A stretch of 64,000 nucleotides of DNA from an uncultured Lachnospiraceae bacterium. Lineage in GTDB: Bacteria; Bacillota; Clostridia; Lachnospirales; Lachnospiraceae. A program made the translations under genes and the position numbers. Shown piece after piece: positions 1-7,359 of the stretch (positions are counted from its first letter, which is position 1; the number at the start of each line of letters is the position of its first letter). The notes below the pieces were generated by a model that saw only the letters and a program-made list of their open reading frames with translations, made no database searches and was not told where the DNA came from. The stretch lies in contig CANQRR010000007.1 in NCBI GenBank assembly GCA_947626285.1, positions 1 through 64,000 of the forward strand, written 5' to 3'.

Positions 1-94
1 CTACATGACCGCCGGTGCAAACAAGTTCCTCCGCATTTATTATGGGCGGGTAAGGGAATACCTTGCCTCCCTGTCTGGAACGGAAGAGGTCTGA
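1..94 (+). CDS. C-terminal fragment of an unidentified protein
   Basis: An open frame enters from the left edge and stops with TGA at 92-94, giving about 30 residues (ending REYLASLSGTEEV). The fragment has a basic, aromatic stretch (RIYYGRVREYL) but is too short to assign to a family. A hairpin followed by T-rich sequence lies about 25 bp downstream, which fits the end of a transcription unit. Only the reading frame is seen; the function is unknown. Confidence 0.45.
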   Translation, partial: YMTAGANKFLRIYYGRVREYLASLSGTEEV

Positions 95-117
95 TCTGGA
101 CTTTCATTTCTACATCA

Positions 118-144
118 GGCCAGCGCCAAGCGGTGGTCTTGTTT
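118..144 (+). terminator. Probable terminator after the left-edge gene
   Basis: GGCCAGCGC and GCGGTGGTC can form a 9-position stem (one mismatch, one G-U) around a short loop, followed by a TTGTTTTG stretch and a longer T-run further on. It sits just after the partial CDS. Between here and the Abi gene, about 145-396, the DNA is AT-rich and I see no other gene. Confidence 0.4.
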
Positions 145-396
145 TGATCCCTTTTTTCAGCCTGTATAAAATTTTCAAAGTTCACAAATTTCTGCTTGAC
201 TTTTTATTTGCAGACTTACATTCTTGATTATGTCTTTTATGATAATTTTCCTGTTTTTCAATATTTGATGTTTCATAAATGACACGTCCATGATATATTA
301 GAATCAAGAAAAAAGGTGATTTAATAATCATCAAAGATTCCAAAGATCATCCTGTCGCGGTGTTTAAAAAAATCAAAAGAAATGGAGCTTTCGTGT

Positions 397-1401
397 ATGA
401 ATGATGATAAATTCTTTTTAACCTATAATCAGCAAATGCGAAAATTAAGAAATGACAAAAAAATAACCTGTCAGGGCTCTTCTGACAAAAAGATTTTAGT
501 GAGGGCAGGCTACTTTAATCTCGTAAATGGTTATAAGAATCCTTTCGTCAGTGGAACAGATGCAAATGGAAATCATACCTACATAACCAATACATCCATT
601 AATCAACTACAGGCGGTCAAAAAATTCGACGATCAACTAAGATCTTTTTTACTAAGGTATATCACGCAAATTGAAGAGGAAACCCGGACCTTAACTGGTT
701 ATAAATTTGACGAATGTAATAATAATGGAGATATTCCCTGGTATGATATTAATGCTTATTCCCCAAATGTGTCGCTGCAAACTAAAATGAATGTAATTTG
801 TAACGCATATAAAGATTTAAATAATAGTAAATTAGACTATGTAAAATTCTATATGGATCACCACAAACAAATCCCTACCTGGATTATGGTAAAAGTAGTC
901 AATTTTTCTACTTTTATAGACATAGTCGCTGCTAGTCCAACTGACGTCTCTCACTCTTTATGCCATCTTTATGGCCTTGAAGACACAAATGGTCATCCCA
1001 ATGTCAAGCTCCTCATAGGCAGTCTGCATTGGATGCGAAAAATACGAAATTCATGCGCCCATAACGAACGCGTTTATTGTTTATCCAGAGCACAAGATCG
1101 ATATGGACATTCTGGAAGAATATTGGAAAAATATTTCGGTATGCTTAGCCGCGGGTATTCACGGGACTTGAATCAGAAAATATTTGATCTCCTGGTGTAC
1201 TTTAAATATTATTTACCAAAATCAGAATATAAACAGTTCATAAACGAACTAAAATCGATGTTGACAAACCTGCAATCCAAAATACATCCTCATGCCTTCG
1301 AATATGTACGTGCACAAATGGGAATTAGAAATATATCAGATTTAGATGTATTACTTAGGCTTCCGAAGGATGAGATCGACTATAATAAATTTGACAAATA
1401 G
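397..1401 (+). CDS. Abi_2 (AbiF/AbiD-type) HEPN abortive-infection protein
   Basis: Protein of 334 residues in the Abi_2 family, known from lactococcal phage abortive-infection systems and now viewed as HEPN-fold RNases or RNA-binding toxins. Visible hallmarks are the N-terminal Abi_2 block (AGYFNLVNGYKNPF) and an R-x4-H HEPN motif, R217-N-S-C-A-H222, inside RKIRNSCAHNERVY. I chose the ATG at 397 because a GGAG lies about 9 bases upstream and the product then begins where Abi_2 proteins usually do; an ATG at 382 is in frame but lacks a ribosome site. The gene is strikingly AT-rich against its GC-rich neighbours, which suggests horizontal gain. A small two-hairpin RNA unit with its own promoter follows directly and is probably its functional partner (inference). 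Confidence 0.88.
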   Translation: MNDDKFFLTYNQQMRKLRNDKKITCQGSSDKKILVRAGYFNLVNGYKNPFVSGTDANGNHTYITNTSINQLQAVKKFDDQLRSFLLRYITQIEEETRTLTGYKFDECNNNGDIPWYDINAYSPNVSLQTKMNVICNAYKDLNNSKLDYVKFYMDHHKQIPTWIMVKVVNFSTFIDIVAASPTDVSHSLCHLYGLEDTNGHPNVKLLIGSLHWMRKIRNSCAHNERVYCLSRAQDRYGHSGRILEKYFGMLSRGYSRDLNQKIFDLLVYFKYYLPKSEYKQFINELKSMLTNLQSKIHPHAFEYVRAQMGIRNISDLDVLLRLPKDEIDYNKFDK

Positions 1402-1477
1402 AATGATAAAACAAAAAATAATGCTTTTTTTATTGATATTTTGCAATTAAACATGGGAAAAAAAACTATTTTAAATG

Positions 1478-1506
1478 TTGTAATATTTTTTTTCATATGG
1501 TAATAT
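1478..1506 (+). promoter_or_regulatory. Promoter of the small RNA downstream of the Abi gene
   Basis: TTGTAA at 1478-1483 and TAATAT at 1501-1506 are separated by exactly 17 bp in an AT-rich stretch. Transcription would begin near 1513, immediately before two hairpins and with no open reading frame or ribosome site after it. Confidence 0.7.
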
Positions 1507-1512
1507 ACTTGC

Positions 1513-1577
1513 ATCGAGAGAACCATATTGATTATGGTTGAAAGGCACTCATGCATGTATTTGTATGGGTGTCTTTT
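1513..1577 (+). ncRNA. Putative structured small RNA partner of the Abi_2 protein
   Basis: The promoter is followed by a roughly 65-nt unit made of two adjacent stem-loops. Hairpin 1 pairs 1521-1527 (AACCATA) with 1533-1539 (TATGGTT) around a 5-nt loop. Hairpin 2 pairs 1541-1555 with 1562-1576 over about 15 bp using three G-U pairs and a 6-nt loop, and its 3' arm ends in TTTT, so it can double as the terminator. No coding frame is present. AbiF-type proteins have been reported to work with small cis-encoded structured RNAs that hold the toxin in check; the position and compactness here fit that, but the pairing is inferred. Confidence 0.6.
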
Positions 1578-1673
1578 ACTTTAACAAAACTGTTCAGTTC
1601 ACCAACAGCCAGATTGTGCCAAAATCTTCTCTTTCCCTCCATTAGATTTTATTATAAATTGTCTTATCCAAAC

Positions 1674-1702
1674 TTTACTAATCGGGCACGCGGTGATATA
1701 AT
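1674..1702 (+). promoter_or_regulatory. Promoter for the DUF4364 gene
   Basis: TTTACT at 1674-1679 and a perfect TATAAT at 1697-1702 are spaced by 17 bp and lie about 80 bp before the ATG at 1782. Confidence 0.65.
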
Positions 1703-1781
1703 CTCATGAAAGCCTTGCGCCCTGTGAGGGTTCCCCGGGCGTGCGGTTCACGAAAGATCTGAGCCAAGGAGGTGTCCCGCC

Positions 1782-2294
1782 ATGCCGGAACCTTTCACCC
1801 TCTATAAACTGATCGTTCTGTACATGCTGCAGAAAGTCGATTTTCCGCTGACAAATTCCCAGATCTCGGAGTTCGTGCTGGGGCGCGGCTATACCAGCTA
1901 TTTCACGCTCCAGTCCGTGCTCTCCGAACTGGTCGAGAGCGAGATGATCCGCCAGGAAACGGTCCGCAACTGTTCCTATTTCACGATGACCGAAGCCGGC
2001 GAGGAAGCCCTGCGCTATTTCCACTCCCGCATTTCCGATCCGATCCGCGAGGACATCGACCGATATCTTCAGGACAACAAAATGCAGCTGCGCGACGAGG
2101 TCTCCGTCGTCGCGGATTATTACAAAAACACGGCGGACGAATACTCGGTCCACTGTGTGGTGAGGGAAAAGTATTCCAACCCGATCGAGCTGACGGTCAC
2201 GGTGCCCGATGAGGCGCAGGCGCGCGCCGCCTGCGGCAACTGGAGGCAAAAATGCCAGGAGATCTACGAGTTCGTCATGAAAGAGCTCCTGTGA
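1782..2294 (+). CDS. DUF4364 family protein, winged-helix-like
   Basis: A 170-residue protein that I recognise as DUF4364, a small family common in Clostridia. The N-terminal 80 residues read like a winged helix (LYKLIVLYMLQKVDFPLTNSQI, then a recognition-helix-like segment and a wing near FTMTEAGEEAL). The C-terminal half (DNKMQLRDEVSVVADYY onward) is the conserved family-specific domain. An AAGGAGGTG ribosome site lies at about 1767-1775, fixing the start. It stands in front of the flavodiiron gene by about 90 bp and may share its transcript. A DNA-binding regulator is plausible, but no target is visible. Confidence 0.82.
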   Translation: MPEPFTLYKLIVLYMLQKVDFPLTNSQISEFVLGRGYTSYFTLQSVLSELVESEMIRQETVRNCSYFTMTEAGEEALRYFHSRISDPIREDIDRYLQDNKMQLRDEVSVVADYYKNTADEYSVHCVVREKYSNPIELTVTVPDEAQARAACGNWRQKCQEIYEFVMKELL

Positions 2295-2383
2295 GCGCCG
2301 AGCCTGTATCCTTTCCTGCGAGAGCTGAAGCGGGCTCGCCCGCTTTGTTCTATACATCATTACATCTATTTCAGGAGGATTCT

Positions 2384-3550
2384 ATGAAAGACACATTTAT
2401 TTCCGACTCCGTCGTCTATGTAGGCGTGGACGACAAGACCATCGACCTGTTCGAGAGCCAGTACGTCGTGCCAAACGGAGTCTCCTACAATTCCTACATT
2501 ATCTTTGACGACAAGATCGCGGTCATGGACACCGTGGACAAGCGCGGCACTGAAGAATGGCTCGCCAACGTCAAAAAGGCGCTCGGCGACAAAAAGCCGG
2601 ACTACCTTGTGATCCAACATCTGGAGCCGGACCACGCGGGCAACGTGCAGACGCTCGCGGAGCTGTTCCCGGACATGAAGCTCGTCGCCAACAAAAAGAC
2701 GTTCCAGATGATGCCGCAGTTCTTCGACATGGAGCTTCCGGAGAGCCGCACCGTCACGGTGGGCGAAGGCGAAACGCTCTCCCTCGGCAGCCACACGCTG
2801 CAGTTCTTCATGGCGCCGATGGTGCACTGGCCGGAGGTCATGGTGACATATGAGCAGAGCGAGAAGATTCTGTTCTCGGCTGATGGTTTCGGAAAATTCG
2901 GGGCGCTCGACAAAGATGAGGACTGGACCTGTGAGGCAAGGCGCTACTACATGAACATCGTCGGCAAATACGGCGCGCAGGTGCAGGCGCTGCTGAAGAA
3001 GGCCGCGACGCTCGACATCGCGACGATCTGCCCGCTACACGGACCGATCCTGAAGGAAAATCTGGGCTTCTACATCGGCAAGTACCAGGTCTGGAGCAGC
3101 TATGAGCCGGAGGACGACGGCGTGGTGATCGCCTGCGCATCCATCCATGGCAACACAAGAAAGGCCGCGGACAAGCTCGCTGAGATCCTTGAGAAGAAGG
3201 GCGCGAAGAAGGTGTCGATCTTCGACCTCGCGCGCGACGACATGGCGGAGGCGATCGAAGATTCCTACCGCTATGACAAGCTCGTGCTGATGGCGGCCTC
3301 CTACGACGCCGGCGTCTTCCCGTGCATGGAGGACTATCTGAACCATCTGCGCGCCAAGAATTTCCAGAAGCGCAAAGTGGCCTACGTCCAGAACGGAAGC
3401 TGGGCGCCAAGCGCCGGCAAGACCATGAAGGCGATCGTCGCCCAGATGAAGGACATCACGGAAGTCGAACCGATGGTCACGATCAAGTCCACGCTGAAGC
3501 CGGAGAACATCCCGGAGCTGGAAGCGCTCGCGGACGCGCTGCTGGGCTGA
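2384..3550 (+). CDS. fprA: FprA-family flavodiiron protein (O2/NO reductase)
   Basis: A 388-residue A-type flavoprotein. Residues 1-250 form a metallo-beta-lactamase-like diiron domain with ligands H79-x-E81-x-D83-H84 (HLEPDHAGN), then a His in MVHWPEVM, an Asp in SADGFGKFG and a His in CPLHGPIL. Residues from about 255 form a flavodoxin domain with the FMN phosphate loop ASIHGNTRKAA. These enzymes reduce oxygen, and sometimes nitric oxide, in the cytoplasm of anaerobes using rubredoxin or a similar donor. The start is the ATG at 2384, preceded by AGGAGG at about 2373-2378; the frame is open further upstream but without a ribosome site. A strong hairpin follows. It fits an oxygen-protection role in a strict anaerobe. 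Confidence 0.93.
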   Translation: MKDTFISDSVVYVGVDDKTIDLFESQYVVPNGVSYNSYIIFDDKIAVMDTVDKRGTEEWLANVKKALGDKKPDYLVIQHLEPDHAGNVQTLAELFPDMKLVANKKTFQMMPQFFDMELPESRTVTVGEGETLSLGSHTLQFFMAPMVHWPEVMVTYEQSEKILFSADGFGKFGALDKDEDWTCEARRYYMNIVGKYGAQVQALLKKAATLDIATICPLHGPILKENLGFYIGKYQVWSSYEPEDDGVVIACASIHGNTRKAADKLAEILEKKGAKKVSIFDLARDDMAEAIEDSYRYDKLVLMAASYDAGVFPCMEDYLNHLRAKNFQKRKVAYVQNGSWAPSAGKTMKAIVAQMKDITEVEPMVTIKSTLKPENIPELEALADALLG

Positions 3551-3583
3551 GCTTCCCGTTACAGATCACACTCATAAAATGTA

Positions 3584-3615
3584 CAGAAGGCGGCACCGGG
3601 TAGTGTCGCCTTCTG
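3584..3615 (+). terminator. Terminator between the convergent fprA and hydrolase genes
   Basis: A 13-bp stem (3584-3596 with 3603-3615, one G-U pair) closes on a 6-nt loop. The flanking T-richness is modest, so it may terminate both convergent transcripts. Confidence 0.6.
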
Positions 3616-3634
3616 CATTCTGTAGATGAAACCA

Positions 3635-5197
3635 TTAATAGAACTGGTGGTCTCCTAATTTGGTACCTTTTCCGGAACCCGTGTTGAAGTATAGGGCGTC
3701 TCCAATCGGATTCTCTCCGCTAAGGGCCGCGACAGCCGCATCATAGCAGGCGCTGGGGACGCCGTTTGCCAGTGCGCTCGCAAGTCCGCCGCTCGAAGCC
3801 GGCGTGAACTGGCCGCTCTGATAGATGACCTCGCTGATGGAGTTCGGGAACGACGGGCTGTTCACGCGGTTCATGACGACCGCGCCTACCGCCACCATGC
3901 CATCGTAGCTCTGGTTGCCTGCCTCGCAGTAGATCAGGGCCGCGAGCAGGGACGTGTCGTCCGCGCTTGTCGAAGCAGTCGTCGTATCCGCGGAAGTGTC
4001 CGCAGAAGTATCCGCGGAATCGTCTGTCGTCGCGGTATCCGCGACCGTATCCGTGCCCGCGCCTGTCTGTGCGGAAGTGTCCGGAATCGTCATCGGAGTC
4101 GCGATTGCCTCGTTCACCGGGTTCCACCACGCGTCGTAGAGAATGCCGGTGCCGGAATCATAGTAGAGGCCGGTGCTCGCGTCGTAGTAGATGCCGGTCG
4201 CCGGATCGTAATAGCTCTCCGTGCCTGTACCCGGCGTCACGCCGGTACTCTCCGCTGCCGCCGCTGTCGTATCCGCGGAAGCTGTGTCCGCATATACCGC
4301 CGTATCCGCGAATGCTGTGTCTGTGTAAGCCGTATCCGTATAGGCCGTATCTGTATAGGAATCATCCGCATATGTAGTGTCTGTGTAGGAATCATCCGTA
4401 TACGCTACGTCTGTGTAAGTCCCATCGTAAGACGTGTCCGTGTAGGAATCATCCGCGTACGTCGTGTCTGTGTACGTTTCATCGTAAGACGTGTCCGCAT
4501 AGCCCTCGTCCGCGGCAGACGCATCGTAGGACGTATCCGCATAACTATCGTCTGTATAGGCCGCTGCTCCATCGTCTTCCGTGTACGTCTCATCCGACGC
4601 CTCCGCATCCAGATACGCCTCGTCCGTCGCCACTGCGGTATCCAGCAGAAGCACTCTCGAAACATCTTCCGAAGAAACATACGCCGTGCTGTCCGCGCCG
4701 CGCTGCACCTGCAGCCAGTGACCCTCGTCCTGCGTCAGAATAAAGGAATCTCCATATGTAAGCGAATCCAGCACCTCGGAACCTCCGTCCGCACCCGAAT
4801 AAAGCTTGACGTCGTTCCAGGTAGTCGCGACGCCCTCCACGCCGTAACTCTGGGCAAGCTCCTTCGCGTCCTCGCCGGAGACCAGATACTCATTTTTTAC
4901 GAAACCGGTCAGGCCGCCGGAACAGACCTCCGTCCACTCATCGCCCTTCTCGACCACCCACGCCGCGCCGCCATTGTACAGGCAGCCGATGACCTGGCTG
5001 TCCTCGTCCGCCGCGCTTCGTATATTGACGCCCGTATTCACCGTGTCGTCGTTCGTGAGCGCGATCTCATCCCACGCCTCGTCTTCCTGATACGGAAGCG
5101 CGATCGCACTCTCATGTGCCATGGCCGCGCTGCCGAACATCATGGAAGCGCCCATGACGACCGCTGTGCTTAACAGGGTCTTTCTCCATATATTCAT
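3635..5197 (-). CDS. Secreted SH3-domain/SleB-type cell-wall hydrolase with Tyr-Thr-Asp repeats
   Basis: About 520 residues with a signal peptide (MNIWRKTLLSTAVVMGASMM... cleaved near AMA-HE). Two bacterial SH3-like domains follow at about 45-105 and 108-180. A low-complexity region of DTSYDETYTDTTYADDSYT-type repeats spans about 210-310. A short cluster of YYDPATGIYYD, ASTGLYYD and SGTGILYD octamers lies near 325-362. The C-terminal 105 residues are a Hydrolase_2 (SleB/CwlJ-type) domain: IYCEAGNQSYDGMVAVGAVV, NRVNSPSFPNSISEVIYQ, and DHQFY at the end. It probably cleaves peptidoglycan outside the membrane, with the SH3 domains binding wall. The ATG at 5197 has AGGAGGGG before it; upstream in-frame starts do not. 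Confidence 0.85.
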   Translation of the reverse strand: MNIWRKTLLSTAVVMGASMMFGSAAMAHESAIALPYQEDEAWDEIALTNDDTVNTGVNIRSAADEDSQVIGCLYNGGAAWVVEKGDEWTEVCSGGLTGFVKNEYLVSGEDAKELAQSYGVEGVATTWNDVKLYSGADGGSEVLDSLTYGDSFILTQDEGHWLQVQRGADSTAYVSSEDVSRVLLLDTAVATDEAYLDAEASDETYTEDDGAAAYTDDSYADTSYDASAADEGYADTSYDETYTDTTYADDSYTDTSYDGTYTDVAYTDDSYTDTTYADDSYTDTAYTDTAYTDTAFADTAVYADTASADTTAAAAESTGVTPGTGTESYYDPATGIYYDASTGLYYDSGTGILYDAWWNPVNEAIATPMTIPDTSAQTGAGTDTVADTATTDDSADTSADTSADTTTASTSADDTSLLAALIYCEAGNQSYDGMVAVGAVVMNRVNSPSFPNSISEVIYQSGQFTPASSGGLASALANGVPSACYDAAVAALSGENPIGDALYFNTGSGKGTKLGDHQFY

Positions 5198-5345
5198 TGT
5201 TATACCCCTCCTCGTGACATTCACTACATTTCTGTTAAAATTATTACACAAATGTTAATTAATGTTACGACTGTATTGTAAACTGTTTAATAAGTTTTGT
5301 CAACCACTTTGTTGAAAATATATCCGCTGCACCGGAAATAAGCAT

Positions 5346-5386
5346 AAAAAAAGCTCGTTCGGCGCGCTTTTCGTCCGAACGAACTT
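5346..5386 (-). terminator. Intrinsic terminator of the trmH-like gene
   Basis: On the minus strand GTTCGTTCGG pairs with CCGAACGAGC (one G-U), followed by a run of seven T. It ends the dnaE-pfkA-trmH run. Confidence 0.8.
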
Positions 5387-5421
5387 TGTATAAAATATCT
5401 ATTTGAGAGTTTTTTCGTATG

Positions 5422-6315
5422 CTATTTTCCGCTATAACCCGTGTCTTCTTTAAATCTACAATGCCGCCTCTGGCGGTTCGCCTCGTACATTAAGATAGAA
5501 GCCGCCACAGACGCGTTCAGCGATTCCACCCGGCCGCACATCGGGATGCGGACGCAGGCGTCGGCCTTCCCGGCCGTCTCATCGGTCAGGCCGCGGCTCT
5601 CGTTGCCAATCAGAAACGCCGTCGCTTCCCAGTAGGAGAACGCGTCGTAAAATTCCGCTCCGCCCAGATGCGCCGCATACATGCGCACGCCCCGCTGCTT
5701 CAACTGCTCCAAATCGCCCCGCCAGTCCTGCGAATAGCAGAACGGCACGCGGTAGAGCGAACCCATCGTGGAGCGGACCACCTTTGGATTGCAGATATCC
5801 ACGCAGTCTCTGCTCAGCAGGACGCCCGTCGCCCCGGCGCCCTCCGCCGTTCGCAGGATCGTGCCTAAGTTGCCCGGGTCCTGCAGATTTTCAAGCGCCA
5901 GGATCAGAGGCGTACGCGCCGTGTCTGTCTTTCTGCCCGAATCAGACCGCACGGCTTCTGCCGTCTCCGACATGTGCCCTGAGGCGATATCCAGCCGGTA
6001 TTCCCCGAGCAGATCCTCCAATGTGTAATGATACCGCCGCACAAGGCAGAGCACCCCCTGCGGCGTCTTCGTGTCGGACACGCTCTCAAACACGCGGTCA
6101 GACAACACCGTGAGCGCATCCACGCCCTCGAACAGGGAGGGATTCTTCCGGAGAAAGCTCTCGGAAACGTAAGTGTGCACAAGGCGATCCTTCGGCGCCT
6201 CGCGGTACATCTTGACGCCCTCCACGACGAACACATCCTGGAGCTCGCGTTCTTTTGCTTTTTTCTGCAGCGCCTGGAGCTGCTTAATTTGCGGATTGGA
6301 TGTGCTGGTAATCAT
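5422..6315 (-). CDS. TrmH-family (SpoU) RNA 2'-O-ribose methyltransferase
   Basis: A 297-residue SPOUT methyltransferase that uses S-adenosylmethionine to methylate a ribose 2'-OH on rRNA or tRNA. The N-terminal substrate-binding domain begins ITSTSNPQIKQLQALQ. The trefoil-knot catalytic domain shows the three SpoU motifs: LENLQDPGNLGTILRTAEGAG-like motif 1 with the N-x-G-x-x-x-R core, FLIGNESRGL, and IPMCGRVESLNASVAASILM. It begins 7 bp after pfkA with an AGGA ribosome site and is probably cotranscribed with dnaE and pfkA. The exact target nucleotide cannot be told from sequence. Confidence 0.88.
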   Translation of the reverse strand: MITSTSNPQIKQLQALQKKAKERELQDVFVVEGVKMYREAPKDRLVHTYVSESFLRKNPSLFEGVDALTVLSDRVFESVSDTKTPQGVLCLVRRYHYTLEDLLGEYRLDIASGHMSETAEAVRSDSGRKTDTARTPLILALENLQDPGNLGTILRTAEGAGATGVLLSRDCVDICNPKVVRSTMGSLYRVPFCYSQDWRGDLEQLKQRGVRMYAAHLGGAEFYDAFSYWEATAFLIGNESRGLTDETAGKADACVRIPMCGRVESLNASVAASILMYEANRQRRHCRFKEDTGYSGK

Positions 6316-6322
6316 AATTTTC

Positions 6323-7297
6323 CTAGATGGCCATCGCTTTAGCGACGCGTATCATGTACTCCGGCAGGTTCTTCTGCATGGCAAGCGCCTCGTCGATGTC
6401 CAGGTCCACGTATTTCCCTTCGCGGAACGCCACGACGCGGTTCGACTTTCCCTCGATCAGAAGGTCCGCCGCCAGCGCTCCCATCACGGTGCCGTACACG
6501 CGATCCCGGCAGGTCGGACTGCCGCCGCGCTGCATATGTCCAAGGATCGTCGCGCGGGTCTCCAGCCCGGTGGCTGCCTCGATCCTGCGCGCCATACTCG
6601 TCGAATGACCGATGCCCTCCGCGTTGATGACGATGTGGTGCTTCTTGCCGCGCTTACGGTTCTGGATGATGTTGTTGATGAGTACTTGCTCGTCGTAGTC
6701 GTACTGCTCCGGGAGCAGAATGTCCTCCGCGCCATTCGCGATGCCGCACCACAGCGCGATGTAACCCGCGTTGCGCCCCATCACCTCGATAATGCTGCAG
6801 CGCTCGTGCGAAGTGGATGTGTCGCGCACTTTGTCGATCGCGTCCATCGCCGTGTTGACCGCCGTGTCAAAGCCGATCGTGTAATCGGAGCAGGCAATGT
6901 CCAGGTCGATCGTGCCCGGCACGCCGATCGTGTTGATGCCGCGGGCCGCAAGCTGCTGCGCGCCGCGGAACGAACCGTCGCCGCCGATCACCACCAGACC
7001 ATCGATCCCGTGCTTCCGGCAGATCTCCGCCGCCCGATCCTGCACCTCGGGCTTCTTGAACTCCAGACAACGCGCCGTGTAGAGGATCGTGCCGCCCTTT
7101 GAGATCGAATCCGAAACAGAACGCGCGGTCAGATCGACGATCTCCTCGTTCAGGAGGCCGCGGTAGCCCTGATAGATTCCCTTCACATTGATTCCCTGCG
7201 ACAGCGCCTTGCGGACCACCGCGCGGATCGCCGCGTTCATGCCCGGGGCGTCGCCCCCGCTTGTAAGTACGCCTATTGTCTTCACTTTGTCAGCCAT
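6323..7297 (-). CDS. pfkA: ATP-dependent 6-phosphofructokinase
   Basis: A 324-residue enzyme that phosphorylates fructose 6-phosphate, the committed step of glycolysis. It carries the ATP loop TSGGDAPGMN, GGDGSFRGA (Gly after GGD, typical of ATP rather than pyrophosphate users), the catalytic PGTIDLDI, and MGRNAGYIALW. The catalytic loop is usually TIDNDI; here the Asn is Leu, while both Asp remain. The start MADKVKTIGV at 7297 has GGGTG about 10 bases upstream and matches the normal family N-terminus; the frame is open upstream. It lies 62 bp after dnaE, an arrangement common in clostridia. Confidence 0.94.
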   Translation of the reverse strand: MADKVKTIGVLTSGGDAPGMNAAIRAVVRKALSQGINVKGIYQGYRGLLNEEIVDLTARSVSDSISKGGTILYTARCLEFKKPEVQDRAAEICRKHGIDGLVVIGGDGSFRGAQQLAARGINTIGVPGTIDLDIACSDYTIGFDTAVNTAMDAIDKVRDTSTSHERCSIIEVMGRNAGYIALWCGIANGAEDILLPEQYDYDEQVLINNIIQNRKRGKKHHIVINAEGIGHSTSMARRIEAATGLETRATILGHMQRGGSPTCRDRVYGTVMGALAADLLIEGKSNRVVAFREGKYVDLDIDEALAMQKNLPEYMIRVAKAMAI

Positions 7298-7359
7298 ACG
7301 TGTCACCCATTCTTTCTTTTTATCAAGTTTAATGCAATTCCCGCAGGATTGCAAGAGCC

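Noticed and set aside
2252-2383. A 44-codon N-terminal extension of the flavodiiron protein
   Set aside because: It overlaps the end of the DUF4364 gene and has no ribosome site, while AGGAGG sits before the ATG at 2384.
6323-7297. Leu in place of Asn in the PfkA catalytic TIDND loop as a novel enzyme
   Set aside because: Both catalytic Asp and the ATP-type Gly remain and I believe this variant occurs in related Clostridia, so it is noted only in the annotation.
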